Shown here: positions 48,353-58,696 of the stretch, one piece after another | Layout: each line of letters opens with the position of its first letter | How positions within the stretch are numbered: the first letter of the stretch is position 1 | Origin: JAGVXH01 sp041649045 | Lineage (GTDB): Archaea; Nanobdellota; Nanobdellia; Pacearchaeales; GW2011-AR1 | DNA length: 64,000 nt | Direction: 5' to 3' | Assembly (NCBI GenBank): GCA_041649045.1 | Contig: JBAZNV010000002.1 | Coordinates: forward strand, 1-64,000 | Translations under genes and position numbers: made by a program | Notes under the pieces: model-generated | Told to the model about the DNA's origin: nothing | Database searches by the model: none | The model's input: the letters and a program-made list of their open reading frames with translations, nothing else

Positions 48353-49094
48353 TAAAAAAGCTCAGCTGACAATTTTCATTATCCTCGCAATTATTATAGT
48401 TTCAGCAATAATAGTTTTTTTTCTTTTGATAAAACCTGATTCGGAAATTCCCCAGGAAATAAATCCAAAAACTTCGGTTCAAAAATGCGTCAAAGGAGCA
48501 ATAGAATTGTCAATACAGAAAATTTTAGACAACGGCGGAATTTTGGGGTCAAAAAAATCAGTGCAATACGATGGAGAAAATTATACCTTCTTGTGCTACC
48601 AAGCCGACTACTATCTTTCTTGTTACAATTTATTCCCAATGTTAAACGAGATAATAGAAGAAGAAATAAAAAGCGACACAAAAACAGAGGTGCAAAATTG
48701 TTTTAATTTAATGAAGGAAGATTTCGAGGGAAAAGGATTCTCGGTTAGCGGTGGTGCGACAAATTATTCAATAGAAATCGTTCCCGGAGGAATTAATGTC
48801 AAATTAGATAAAAAAATGCAGATTTCAAAAGAAGAAAGCTCGCAAAATTTTGAAAACTTCGACACGAATATTATTTCTTCGCTTTACGAACTAATAAAAA
48901 TCTCGAAAGAAATCGTGAATAGTGAATCAGAATATTGCAATTTTGAATATAATGGATTTATGCTTCTCTACCCAAAATTCAAAATCTGGAGAATAGAATA
49001 CAATAACAATAGAATATACAAAGTAATTGACAGAGTCAGCGGCAATGAATTTAAATTTAGCGTAAGGAGTTGCGCGTATCCTCCGGGAATATGA
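48345..49094 (+). CDS. Pilin-like anchored protein, copy 1 of the tandem pair
   Basis: A 249-residue protein with a short basic start and a hydrophobic helix (KAQLTIFIILAIIIVSAIIV), then a soluble domain with five to six Cys (QKCVKGAIELSIQKILDNGG; FLCYQADYYLSCYN; VQNCFNLMKEDFEGKGFSVS). It aligns end to end, without a gap across the tested region, with the frameshifted copy at 52612-53345. The stop overlaps the ATG of the giant protein (ATGA). Similar N-termini occur in unnamed DPANN proteins; a minor pilin or pilus-linked role is an inference. Confidence 0.75.
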   Translation: MNNKKAQLTIFIILAIIIVSAIIVFFLLIKPDSEIPQEINPKTSVQKCVKGAIELSIQKILDNGGILGSKKSVQYDGENYTFLCYQADYYLSCYNLFPMLNEIIEEEIKSDTKTEVQNCFNLMKEDFEGKGFSVSGGATNYSIEIVPGGINVKLDKKMQISKEESSQNFENFDTNIISSLYELIKISKEIVNSESEYCNFEYNGFMLLYPKFKIWRIEYNNNRIYKVIDRVSGNEFKFSVRSCAYPPGI

Positions 49095-52000
49095 AGAAAA
49101 TAATTGTCGGAGCAGAATCCTTCTTGATGATAGTTTCAATATTTGCATTTTCTTATTTAATGTCAATCCCATCAATTTTGGCTGAAGAATTGCCCGGCTG
49201 TTGCTCCTTAAATATCGATGGAGAAAAATGCGGGACATCGTACAGAACAAATTGTGAAGGAGAGTTTGCAGAAGGTTCTTTGTGTTCAGCCACGTCTTTT
49301 TGCGAAAAGGGCTGTTGTTACAATTCCGACTTGGGGATTTTCGACAAAAATGTTTTGAAATCTGATTGCAAAAACGAATGGGTTCGGGATCCGAACTGTA
49401 ATTTGCCAGGAGCTGTTCAGGGTTGTTGTGTTTTGGGAGAAACCACAATCTTTGAAACACTTGGGCAATGTGAGACAGATACAAAAATAAGGGCCATTGG
49501 CGCAAGTACTACAGTAGATTGGAGAAAAATTAACGAGCTCCAATGTTTGCAGCTATCTGGAACAGAAAAAGAGGGTGCCTGTGTGCTGGCTGGTGGAAAC
49601 TGCAAGGTTGTTTCAGAAGTAGAATGTTTAAATTACAATGGAGATTTCAGCGAAGGATTTTTGTGTACCTCAAAAAAACTAAACACATCTTGCGAGAAAA
49701 CAGACCAAACCACTTGCATAGAAGGGAAAGATGGAGTTTATTTTTTAGATTCCTGCGGTAACAAAGCGAACATTTATGACTTTTCAAAATTAAATAATCA
49801 GGAATATTGGGAGAAAATTGTCTCTCTGGAAAATTCTTGTTTGTTCACAAATGGGAATGCCAATAGCAAGACTTGTGGAAACTGCAATCGATTTTTGGGC
49901 GGAATTTGCGACTCTGCAACGTCAAATAACTTCAACGTCAATTCGGGTAATTTTTATTGCAAAGCAACATCATGCACATTTAAAGGAGAGACTTACAAAA
50001 ATGGAGAAAACTGGTGCGTTTATGACGGAGCAGTAGGCAACGGCGATGATGTCGTCGGTTCTCGTCATTGGAAATATGTGTGCAACAACGGAGAAATACA
50101 AGTTGAACCATGTGCCGATTACAGGAATGAAATTTGCATTCAGAGTAACACGGCCGAGATAAACGGAACAAAAATAGAGTTCAGAAATTCCGCATGCGTC
50201 GTGAATAACTGGAGAGAGTGTATAAGTCTGAATTCGGAAGAAGACGGACTCCAAAAATGCGCAGAAACACTAAACTGCAGAATAGAAAAAGTAGATATAG
50301 CAGATAACTTCGATTTTGAAATTTGTACCCCAAAATATCCTGCAGGATTTGACTTGAAAAACGAAAGATATCAGTCCATCGCAAAATCGATTTGTGGGAT
50401 GGCAAATCAAAAATGTACAGTTGTATACAAACCAAAATTTACAGGTGGATGTGAAATAGAATATAATAAAGATTGTCTTAGTGAGGAATTCGGCCAGAAA
50501 ATGAACGATTTTTGTCGGGGGCTCGGCGATTGCGGTGGAGAAGTAAATATTTTGGGAGAATACTCTGAGAATTATAAAATTACAAAATCTCCAAAACTAA
50601 GTCAATCATGGATAGCCAAATTAAAGGGATTAGCAACGCCCATCCAGGGCCAAATTGCAGAAGTAGAAAATTATGCAAAATATTTAGAAGCAGCAGGAGT
50701 AATCAAAACGCAGAATGAAGTAGAAAATTATAACGTTGACGAAGACCTTATGAAATTAGGAACTGGAGTTGCGGGAATTGGCTATGCGATGGGAGTAGTC
50801 GCGGTCGCTTCTTATTATGGCGTGGGGCTATCAACCCTAACATTAGAAGGCTTGGGCACAGCATCTGTCTGGCAATCTTCATTGGGATCAACACTCGCAC
50901 CATTTTCTGGTGCTGCAATAGGCGCAGGGATAGGAATGATAGCAGGAATGTATCTGGCAAAAGTGTTAAAACTTGCACCAATGGGTTCAATCTTAATGTC
51001 AATAGGAGGTGGAATCGTTGGCGGAGTTTTGGGCTATGAGATGGTGTTGCAAACAACATTAAATCCAATTTTCTTTTGGGTCGGCGTTGCATTGATTGTT
51101 TTTTCTCTTTTTTTCGGAAGCAACGACTGCAAACCAAAAATCGTTGAATTTGAATGCAAACCATGGCAGCCGCCAAAAGGGGGAAGCAACTGCGAAGAGT
51201 GCAACGGCGACTCGCTTAAACCATGTTCCGAATATAGGTGTAGTAGTCTGGGTGCAGCCTGTGAATTAATAAATAAAGGGACAGCAGAAGAACTTTGTAT
51301 AGATAAAAATCCGGATGATACAACTCCGCCAACAATCACTCCCCAATACGGGGTAATTTCGGAAAACGAAAAATACAATCAAATTACTGATAAAGGTTTC
51401 AAAATTTCTTCATCAACGAGCGAATGCATAGATGCTTATACAGATTTGGAATTCGGAATCCAAACTAATGAACCAGCACAATGTAAGTTTGACCTTCAAA
51501 CTAAAAATTTTGAAGACATGGAATTTGATATTGGAGGGAATAATTTCTTATATAATCACACAACTATATTCACTCTTCCGGACCCAAGTCATGGGCAAAG
51601 CCAAGGGGGAAACTGGACAGGCGAACTTGATCTTTATATAAAATGTCAGGATACTCACGGACACGAAAATCCGGATTTTTACACCATAAACCTATGCGTG
51701 AAAGAAGGTCCCGATAAAACACCGCCAAGAATAAAATCCTTAAACCCGGGAAACAACGAACTAATTAGTTTCGATAAAACAGAGACAAGTTCACAAATAA
51801 TTACTAATGAACTTTCAGAATGCAGGTGGGATATTGCAGACAAGGACTACTCTCTTATGTCAAACCAAATGATTTGTGACAAAGATTTATTATCGCCATC
51901 TTCGACGCTTGGGTATATGTGCAGTACAGCCTTGGCGTTAGCATCAAGCGAAAATATTTTCTATGTAAGATGCATAGATCAGCCATGGTTAAATGGGACA

Positions 52001-52579
52001 GGGAATGCGAATACACAAAGCTTTCTATATACTTTAAAAAAACCCGGGAACAAAATTGCGATTGATGAAGTATTGCCAAATGAAGACTTCAAAAGTTCGA
52101 CAACATTTTCCTCAATTGAATTACAAGTGAAAACTTCGGGTGGCGGGATTAGGCATATATGTTCATATTCATTTTCTGGCTATGAAAAAACAATCGAATT
52201 TTTTGAAACAGGAGAGTCAAATATCCATAAACAGCCGCTTAATGTAAGATCAAGTACAAACAAAATTTTTATAGAATGCACGGACGAAACAGGAGATTAT
52301 GCACGTTCCGAAACAGAATTTAAAATTAACTTTGACAGTTCATCGCCTCAAATTTCAAGAGTATGGAGAGGGGAGAATACCCTTAATTTTATTACAAATG
52401 AAAAAGCAGAATGTAGTTATTCAGAAAAAAGTTGCCTCATGAATTCAAATGAAAAGACAACTCAGTTAAGCGAAACTCATAAAATCGAAATTTCGACAGG
52501 CAAAAATTATTATATTAAATGCACAGATGAATTCGGAAATACGCCGACAGGATGTTCGTTGATAATTAATCCCGTCTAA
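49091..52579 (+). CDS. Giant Cys-rich secreted protein with internal hydrophobic block, copy 1
   Basis: A 1162-residue protein: signal/anchor helix (AESFLMIVSIFAFSYLMSIP), Cys-rich repeats (CCSLNIDGEKCGTSYRTNC to about 550), a CVYDGAVGNGDDVVGSRHW motif, a Gly/Ala-rich hydrophobic block (about 555-675, several membrane-spanning stretches), a CEECNGDSLKPCSEYRC module, and C-terminal Ig-like repeats with FGIQTNEPAQCKFD. It is a paralogue of 53342-57247. No known family is clear to me. The block suggests membrane insertion or a pore in a surface machine. Start at 49091 overlaps the previous stop (ATGA). Confidence 0.75.
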   Translation: MKKIIVGAESFLMIVSIFAFSYLMSIPSILAEELPGCCSLNIDGEKCGTSYRTNCEGEFAEGSLCSATSFCEKGCCYNSDLGIFDKNVLKSDCKNEWVRDPNCNLPGAVQGCCVLGETTIFETLGQCETDTKIRAIGASTTVDWRKINELQCLQLSGTEKEGACVLAGGNCKVVSEVECLNYNGDFSEGFLCTSKKLNTSCEKTDQTTCIEGKDGVYFLDSCGNKANIYDFSKLNNQEYWEKIVSLENSCLFTNGNANSKTCGNCNRFLGGICDSATSNNFNVNSGNFYCKATSCTFKGETYKNGENWCVYDGAVGNGDDVVGSRHWKYVCNNGEIQVEPCADYRNEICIQSNTAEINGTKIEFRNSACVVNNWRECISLNSEEDGLQKCAETLNCRIEKVDIADNFDFEICTPKYPAGFDLKNERYQSIAKSICGMANQKCTVVYKPKFTGGCEIEYNKDCLSEEFGQKMNDFCRGLGDCGGEVNILGEYSENYKITKSPKLSQSWIAKLKGLATPIQGQIAEVENYAKYLEAAGVIKTQNEVENYNVDEDLMKLGTGVAGIGYAMGVVAVASYYGVGLSTLTLEGLGTASVWQSSLGSTLAPFSGAAIGAGIGMIAGMYLAKVLKLAPMGSILMSIGGGIVGGVLGYEMVLQTTLNPIFFWVGVALIVFSLFFGSNDCKPKIVEFECKPWQPPKGGSNCEECNGDSLKPCSEYRCSSLGAACELINKGTAEELCIDKNPDDTTPPTITPQYGVISENEKYNQITDKGFKISSSTSECIDAYTDLEFGIQTNEPAQCKFDLQTKNFEDMEFDIGGNNFLYNHTTIFTLPDPSHGQSQGGNWTGELDLYIKCQDTHGHENPDFYTINLCVKEGPDKTPPRIKSLNPGNNELISFDKTETSSQIITNELSECRWDIADKDYSLMSNQMICDKDLLSPSSTLGYMCSTALALASSENIFYVRCIDQPWLNGTGNANTQSFLYTLKKPGNKIAIDEVLPNEDFKSSTTFSSIELQVKTSGGGIRHICSYSFSGYEKTIEFFETGESNIHKQPLNVRSSTNKIFIECTDETGDYARSETEFKINFDSSSPQISRVWRGENTLNFITNEKAECSYSEKSCLMNSNEKTTQLSETHKIEISTGKNYYIKCTDEFGNTPTGCSLIINPV

Positions 52580-52611
52580 ATATTTATAAATAAAGCATGG
52601 TTGAAATAAAT

Positions 52612-53345
52612 ATGGCGAAAAAGGGGCAGATCACGATTTTTATTATATTGGCGATTTTAATCGTTTCCGCCATCCTCGTTTTCTTTTTATACGTAAGACC
52701 AACATTTATTTCATCAGGCAACAAATTAGATTTCGAAAATTGCGTTCAGCAAACTGTAGAAAAATCAATTTTAAAACTTGAAAAAAATGCCGGATTCGTT
52801 AACTCAGAATTTACTTACAATTATAAGAGCGAGGAATTTACGTATCTTTGTTATACTAACGAATACTATAAAACATGTACAATACAGCAACCTTTTTTAA
52901 AACAACATTTCAGCAACAAATAGAAAAAGATGTGACGCAAGAAATAAATCTTTGCTATGAAAATTCTTTGCAAGATTTAAAAGACAGAGGTTATTCAGTA
53001 ACATCAGGTAAATTGAATTATTCGATATTAATTAACCCCAGTGTCGTTAATGTGAATATACAGTCTCCTACGACAGTTGGCTCAAACAAATTTTCAAGGT
53101 TTAATGTACAAATAGCCTCGCCTTTATACGAAATGCTTATGATATCGACAGTGATTCTTCAGTATGAAACATTTTACGGAGACGCCGATGTGGACTCAAT
53201 TATGTCAATCTACCAGGATTATTATATTGAAAAAATAAAAAGAGACGACGGGACCACAATCTATATTTTAAATAGTAAATCTTTTGAAAATAAATTTCAA
53301 TTCGCAAGCAAAAGTTTGACGTGGCCTGCAGGATATGTCGGATGA
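52612..53345 (+). pseudogene. Pilin-like anchored protein, copy 2, split by a -1 frameshift at T TTT TTA
   Basis: The first frame runs MAKKGQITIFIILAILIVSA... to a TAG at 52921; the second (-1) frame carries the rest, ending YVG at 53345. At 52893-52899 the zero frame reads T TTT TTA, the classical -1 slippery heptamer. Shifting there yields YYKTC..FLKTTFQQQ..NLC, which aligns with copy 1 (YYLSC..MLNEIIEEE..QNC) over 31 residues with no gap. So either a programmed -1 shift, or one base missing in the T run (mutation or sequencing error). Start at 52612, about 26 bases after tttataaa. Next gene overlaps by ATGA. Confidence 0.7.
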
Positions 53346-56300
53346 AGAAAAAATTTGTTACAAGTTTTGAACTAACTATTTTGCTTTTTTCAACTTTTGC
53401 TTTTTCATTTTTAATTTATTCTGCAGACAATGTTTCCGCAGATACATCTTTGTCAGAACCAACAAGTTGTTGCGAAAAAACAAAGGATGGCGCTTTTTGC
53501 CTGAATACTAACGAAGATGATTGTGCGGCAAACTACAAAATCTCTCAAACTTCATGCGAAACAACATCATATTGCAAACTTGGAACCTGTTATGATTCAG
53601 ACGAAGGAATATGTATGGAGAACACGCCCCAGAACATTTGTGTTTCAAGTGGAGGCACATGGGATGAACGAGAATTAGCCGAAGTCCCACAGTGTCAACC
53701 CGGATGTTGTATTATTGCAGATCAGGCAGCATTCGTTTCGTTAGTCAGATGCAAGAAACTTTCAAATTTTTTCGGCGTGGAAAATAATTTTAAGAAGGAT
53801 ATAAATTCAGAAATCCAATGCATTGCGACAGCTCAATCGCAGGATATGGGCGCTTGTGTTTATGAAAAAGATTACGAAAAAATTTGCAAATTTACAACGA
53901 GAGCTGAATGCAGCGCGCCAGAAACCATCGAAAGTGTGAATTCATCATCTTCGGGAAAGAAATTCTATAAAGATTATTTATGTTCGGCCGAAGAATTAAA
54001 TACGATTTGCGCACGACAAACTTCGACAATATGTTATGGAGGGAAGGTTTACTGGGTAGATTCATGTGGCAACAGGGAGAATGTATACTCATCAAATAAA
54101 GATAAGAGTTGGAATAGAGGAAGAATAGCCGAGCCCGATACAATCTGCTCCCCAAATTCAGGGACAAACAAAAACTGTGGAAATTGTGATTATTTTCTTG
54201 GAACAAGATGTGCAGAATGGGATGGCTCAACAGGAAAACCATCAGGGAGTGAATATTATTGTAAAAAAACAGAATGTGTAGATAGAAACGGCGATAAGAA
54301 ATTAAATGGAGAAAGTTGGTGTGTTTACGATGGAGAAGTCGGGAATGGCTTGGACTCAGTTGGTTCAAGATATTTTAGAGAAATTTGTGTTGACGGCCAA
54401 GTGAAAGTTGAGCCATGCGCAGAGTATCGAAACGAGATTTGCCTTGAAGGTTCAATAAAAACATCCGAAGGAGATTATTCAACAAGCGCGTGCAGAGTAA
54501 ACAGATGGCAAGATTGCATATTACAAGATGAGCAAGAAGATTGTCTGAATATAGATAAAAGAGATTGCTTATGGCTTCCCTCTATAACAGGAATTATCCT
54601 TGGTTCTGCGAAATCCGATTCTTCAAAGCAAACCGGTTTTTCAAACCCAACAGCAGGAGAGACAGTCTTTTCAAACCCAACAGCGACAGGCAACGTAATT
54701 TCGCCGATTACAGGAGAAATTGCATGGGGCGGGACAGAAAAAGAAGATGAAAAAACAATGACAACAAACCCTGATGGGATTTGTGTTCCAAACTATCCCC
54801 CCGGATTAAAATTCTGGGAAGGAACAATAAATCAACAAACTTGTGCCCAGGCAAGCGCAAAATGTATAATTAAATATGAAAAAGGAATTCTTGATGGAAG
54901 TTGGGAGTGTATAGAAAATTGTGAATGCGAAGACGAAGACTGGGCCTTGGACGTAAATCGGGTTTGTGCAGCTCTCGGCGATTGCGGTGGATACGTAAAT
55001 TATTTAGGAAAATATACGGATGATGGATATGAATGGAAATCTGACAATGACAAAAAAGAATTTTCTCCAAACAATATAAATAAAATTAGCGGAGGCTTCA
55101 CGGGGATGGTTGCAGGATTTATCGATAAAATAATTATAACTGGGAATACACTCGCCCAAACACCAACCCCTGTTTCAGGAATTCAGGTAGCCGAAGGAAT
55201 CGCTGCAAGGTCATCAACACTAATTACAAAAGAAGCTGTGCAGGTCGAAGTCGTAAAATTTGCAGAAATGGGGCCATTTTCATCCATGCCAGCCAGAGAA
55301 ACAATCCTCATCGCAAAAGATACCCCCATCACCCTGTCCGCTAACGGCGGAACATTCGTTTCAGGAGATAAAGTTTATTCTTTAACTAATGCTCAAATCG
55401 AAACTGTGCGGGGAGCAGGAGGTGTTGGGCAGCAAACAAGTAAACACTTTCTTTCAGGTAAATTAGGTTTGGAAGCGGGGGGGCTTCCTGATGCTCTTGC
55501 AACGGGTATTCAGTGGGCAGCGGTTGCATACGGAGCGGGTTATTTAATTGGAAGTCTATTTGGGATGAGCAAACAAAATACCCAATCTCTTTCAACAGCA
55601 ATGGCAGCCGGTTCTTTCACATGGCAAAGTCTGGCTACATATAAAGCCGTAAATCTCGGATGGTTCAGTGCAAATCCATTTTTAACAGGGTTGGGCGTAG
55701 GCGCCATTGTTTTCATAGCAATGTATAAAAAATACGAAACAAAAACAGTTTCATTTGATTGCTTGCCATACCAAGCTCCTTCTGGCGGAAACGATTGCGA
55801 AAAATGCAACGATCCAACTCTCCCATGTTCCGAATACAGATGTAAATCACTCGGTCAGAATTGCGAACTCGTAAATATCGGGACTAAAGAAGAAAAATGT
55901 GTAAACATTAATCCGCGAGACGTGAATTCGCCGGTGATAAAACCAAACACAGAAGAACTAACAGATGGCCATAAATATACAAATATAAAAACATCTCCTC
56001 CTGGCCCGGGATTCAGTATAATATCAACCAATAATCAAGACGGATGTTTGCAGGCATTTACACCATTAAAGTTTGGGATTCAAACTAACGAACCAGCACA
56101 ATGCAAGATAGATTTTAATCACACAACAAAATTCGATGACATGATTTCATTTATGGGCGGGAGCAATTTATATTCCTACAATCATACCGAACAGTTTTCA
56201 CTTCCAGGAGCAAAATTATTCGAAAATTCATCGTTGATACTTCAAAATGGAAAAGACATGACTTTTTTCATAAGATGCAAAGATAAAAACGGGAACGAGA

Positions 56301-57247
56301 ATTCAGCAGAGTACGCAGTAAATCTATGTGTTGACCCAAGCCCCGATACAACAGCTCCCCAAATAAAAGCAACGTCAATTGAAAACAATGGATGTATTGC
56401 AGAAAATTACGATTCCGTGGATGTAGAATTTTACGTCAACGAACCTGCCGATTGCAAATGGGACTTTCAGGATACAAGTTACGAAAACATGGGAAATGAA
56501 ATGACATGCTCGAATGAACTATATCAGGTAAATGCAAACTACTTGTTTACATGCAAGACAGAATTAAGTGGCATAGCACGAGACGGAACCAATTTCTACG
56601 TCAGATGCCAAGACCAACCCGAAAGCGACATTAATGATAGAATAACAAATAAGGAAAGTTTCGTATTTTCCCTCAGAGGCAGTACAGAATTAAAATTAAG
56701 TTATCTGATGCCAAACAGCACGCTTTCCGGATCAGTAAATCCCGCTCCAATAGAATTGTACGCCGAGACCGTTTTTGGCTGCAATAACGGGCAATCAATC
56801 TGCTACTATTCGACAACAGGAGACGAAGACGATTATATAATGTTTTACGATACAAACAATGAAGATGGGATCAGCACCCAAAGACAGGATTTAGCTTCAG
56901 GCGACCACAAATACTATATTCGATGTATCGATGCAGGGGGGAATGTTGTGGAAGACATGATTAGATTTAATCTTGATATAGACACAAGTGCCCCAACAAT
57001 AACGAGAATTTACGAAGAAAATAAAAATTTGAAAATAATCACAGTAAGAAGTAGCGAGTGCGCTTATAGCTTCAACAACTGTGATTTTAGCTTTGAAGAA
57101 GGAGTCGAAATGCCATACGCAAATTCAACAATCCACGTCGCAGAATGGAACAAAGATAAAACATATTATATAAAATGCAGGGACGAATTTAAAAATGAAG
57201 ATGCAGATTGTTCGGCAATCGTAAAACCGAGCGATAATTTTTTATAA
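53342..57247 (+). CDS. Giant Cys-rich secreted protein with internal hydrophobic block, copy 2
   Basis: A 1301-residue paralogue of the 49091 protein. Signal/anchor helix (FELTILLFSTFAFSFLIYSA), Cys-rich repeats (TSCCEKTKDGAFCLNTNEDD), CVYDGEVGNGLDSVGSRYFR with the following VKVEPCAEYRNEICLEG that matches copy 1, an extra low-complexity FSNPTAGE / FSNPTATG stretch (about 435-455), a hydrophobic Gly/Ala-rich block (about 710-800), CEKCNDPTLPCSEYRC and Ig-like repeats with FGIQTNEPAQCKID. The ATG overlaps the preceding stop. Likely a stacked or alternative component of the same surface apparatus. Confidence 0.75.
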   Translation: MKKKFVTSFELTILLFSTFAFSFLIYSADNVSADTSLSEPTSCCEKTKDGAFCLNTNEDDCAANYKISQTSCETTSYCKLGTCYDSDEGICMENTPQNICVSSGGTWDERELAEVPQCQPGCCIIADQAAFVSLVRCKKLSNFFGVENNFKKDINSEIQCIATAQSQDMGACVYEKDYEKICKFTTRAECSAPETIESVNSSSSGKKFYKDYLCSAEELNTICARQTSTICYGGKVYWVDSCGNRENVYSSNKDKSWNRGRIAEPDTICSPNSGTNKNCGNCDYFLGTRCAEWDGSTGKPSGSEYYCKKTECVDRNGDKKLNGESWCVYDGEVGNGLDSVGSRYFREICVDGQVKVEPCAEYRNEICLEGSIKTSEGDYSTSACRVNRWQDCILQDEQEDCLNIDKRDCLWLPSITGIILGSAKSDSSKQTGFSNPTAGETVFSNPTATGNVISPITGEIAWGGTEKEDEKTMTTNPDGICVPNYPPGLKFWEGTINQQTCAQASAKCIIKYEKGILDGSWECIENCECEDEDWALDVNRVCAALGDCGGYVNYLGKYTDDGYEWKSDNDKKEFSPNNINKISGGFTGMVAGFIDKIIITGNTLAQTPTPVSGIQVAEGIAARSSTLITKEAVQVEVVKFAEMGPFSSMPARETILIAKDTPITLSANGGTFVSGDKVYSLTNAQIETVRGAGGVGQQTSKHFLSGKLGLEAGGLPDALATGIQWAAVAYGAGYLIGSLFGMSKQNTQSLSTAMAAGSFTWQSLATYKAVNLGWFSANPFLTGLGVGAIVFIAMYKKYETKTVSFDCLPYQAPSGGNDCEKCNDPTLPCSEYRCKSLGQNCELVNIGTKEEKCVNINPRDVNSPVIKPNTEELTDGHKYTNIKTSPPGPGFSIISTNNQDGCLQAFTPLKFGIQTNEPAQCKIDFNHTTKFDDMISFMGGSNLYSYNHTEQFSLPGAKLFENSSLILQNGKDMTFFIRCKDKNGNENSAEYAVNLCVDPSPDTTAPQIKATSIENNGCIAENYDSVDVEFYVNEPADCKWDFQDTSYENMGNEMTCSNELYQVNANYLFTCKTELSGIARDGTNFYVRCQDQPESDINDRITNKESFVFSLRGSTELKLSYLMPNSTLSGSVNPAPIELYAETVFGCNNGQSICYYSTTGDEDDYIMFYDTNNEDGISTQRQDLASGDHKYYIRCIDAGGNVVEDMIRFNLDIDTSAPTITRIYEENKNLKIITVRSSECAYSFNNCDFSFEEGVEMPYANSTIHVAEWNKDKTYYIKCRDEFKNEDADCSAIVKPSDNFL

Positions 57248-57248
57248 A

Positions 57249-57737
57249 ATGAAAAAAAAAGCACAAGAATCCATTGGGATGTCATTCGGCGTAATTTTTG
57301 CAATTTTTTTAATAATTATTTTTTTGCTTGTAGCTTTCTTCACGATAAAACATTTTTTAGACATAGAAAAAACTTCAAAAGTTGGTTTATTTTATCGTGA
57401 TTTTCAGGAATCCGTGGATTCAGCCTTTATCAGTCAATCAACAGAATTTAATTTTGAAATTAATCTTCCTCCAAAGATAGAAAAAATTTGTTTTGCAAAT
57501 CTTTCAGCCAAAATAACTGGCAATCAGGCAGATTATAAGGAACTGGAAAATTATGATATTTATGAAGCGAATGTTTTTTTAATCCCATCGCAATTTGCGG
57601 AAAGCATGGAATACAAATTAATCAATCATCTAAACATTACAAAAATAATTGAAAACAAAAATCCGTATTGTATTCCCGTCTCTCAAAATATATTAATAAA
57701 AAAAGACTTTTACGACAGGTTGGTTAGTGTAGAATAA
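57249..57737 (+). CDS. Single-anchor pilin-like surface protein (cluster member)
   Basis: A 162-residue protein one base after the giant protein: basic start (MKKKAQESIGMSFGVIFAIF) and a hydrophobic helix (about 11-34), then a small soluble domain ending in a Tyr-rich strand pattern with two Cys (EKICFANLS; NPYCIPVSQNI). Its KAQ-type prefix and helix match the pilin-like pattern. No other family. Confidence 0.65.
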   Translation: MKKKAQESIGMSFGVIFAIFLIIIFLLVAFFTIKHFLDIEKTSKVGLFYRDFQESVDSAFISQSTEFNFEINLPPKIEKICFANLSAKITGNQADYKELENYDIYEANVFLIPSQFAESMEYKLINHLNITKIIENKNPYCIPVSQNILIKKDFYDRLVSVE

Positions 57738-57766
57738 TTAATAAACTATGCCTCCAATATTTTATT

Positions 57767-58696
57767 ATGAAAAGAGGTGAGTTTAATTTTGTCTGGCTCT
57801 TCGCAATAGTTGTGGGCGGATTGATTTTATTTTTAGCTGTGTATGGCGCCACAAAAATAGGAGACACCAAAAAATATCAGACAGACAGTGAGATAGCAAA
57901 ACAAATTTCAATTTTAACTGACCCAATGCAGGCAGGTTTTGCCGAAGGAAGTTTCAGCAAAATGACTTTCAAGCAAGAGATAAAAATAAAAAATCTTTGT
58001 TCAGTCGGAAATTTTGGAGAAAATGAAATTTCGGTTTCAACAAAAACAAACAACAAATGGAATCAGTTCGGAGCAGGAACAATAATACCAAATAAATATA
58101 TTTTTTCCGCGGAATTAAACGAAGGAAAAGAATTTTACATTACTTCAAAACCATTTAATTTTCCTTATGAAGTAAGCGACATGATATTTTTGACTTCAAA
58201 AGAATATTGTTTCTCTAATTCTCCTGATGAAATATCCGAAGAGATAAAAGAACTAAATATCCCAAATATAAAAATAGAAAATTGTTCTGGTTCAGAAATA
58301 AAAGTTTGTTTCGGCTCATCGGCAAACTGCGACATAGTAATTTATGGTACATGTTTATCAAACTGCGATTCTGTTTACGAGGAAGGTGTTGTAGAAAAAA
58401 AAGAAGAAATAATAAAATACGTAGACAATTTATTATTGGCAGCAATTTTTTCAGATAAAACGGTTTACGATTGCAATATCAATAGACTTTTGCAAAGAAC
58501 ATCTTCAATTGCAGAATTATATAGCGAAAAGGCAGATATCTCAAATGCAAGAAATTGCAACACCAATCTCAAAAGCGACTTGTTATTTTGGAAAGATTTC
58601 ACTGTGAATTCAACTTCAGACGAGATTATTTCCCTTAATATTTTATCAAAAAGCTTACAAATTAAAAATGAAAGGGAATTATGTAAATTATGGTAA
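57767..58696 (+). CDS. Single-anchor surface protein (cluster member)
   Basis: A 309-residue protein with a pilin-like N-terminus (MKRGEFNFVWLFAIVVGGLI) and an ectodomain with many Cys (CSVGNFG, CFSNSPD, CSGSEIKVCFGSSANCDIVI, CLSNCDSVYEEG). The last part is helical and Asn-rich (NINRLLQRTSSIAELYSEKA). Function unknown. The stop overlaps the next gene. Confidence 0.65.
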   Translation: MKRGEFNFVWLFAIVVGGLILFLAVYGATKIGDTKKYQTDSEIAKQISILTDPMQAGFAEGSFSKMTFKQEIKIKNLCSVGNFGENEISVSTKTNNKWNQFGAGTIIPNKYIFSAELNEGKEFYITSKPFNFPYEVSDMIFLTSKEYCFSNSPDEISEEIKELNIPNIKIENCSGSEIKVCFGSSANCDIVIYGTCLSNCDSVYEEGVVEKKEEIIKYVDNLLLAAIFSDKTVYDCNINRLLQRTSSIAELYSEKADISNARNCNTNLKSDLLFWKDFTVNSTSDEIISLNILSKSLQIKNERELCKLW

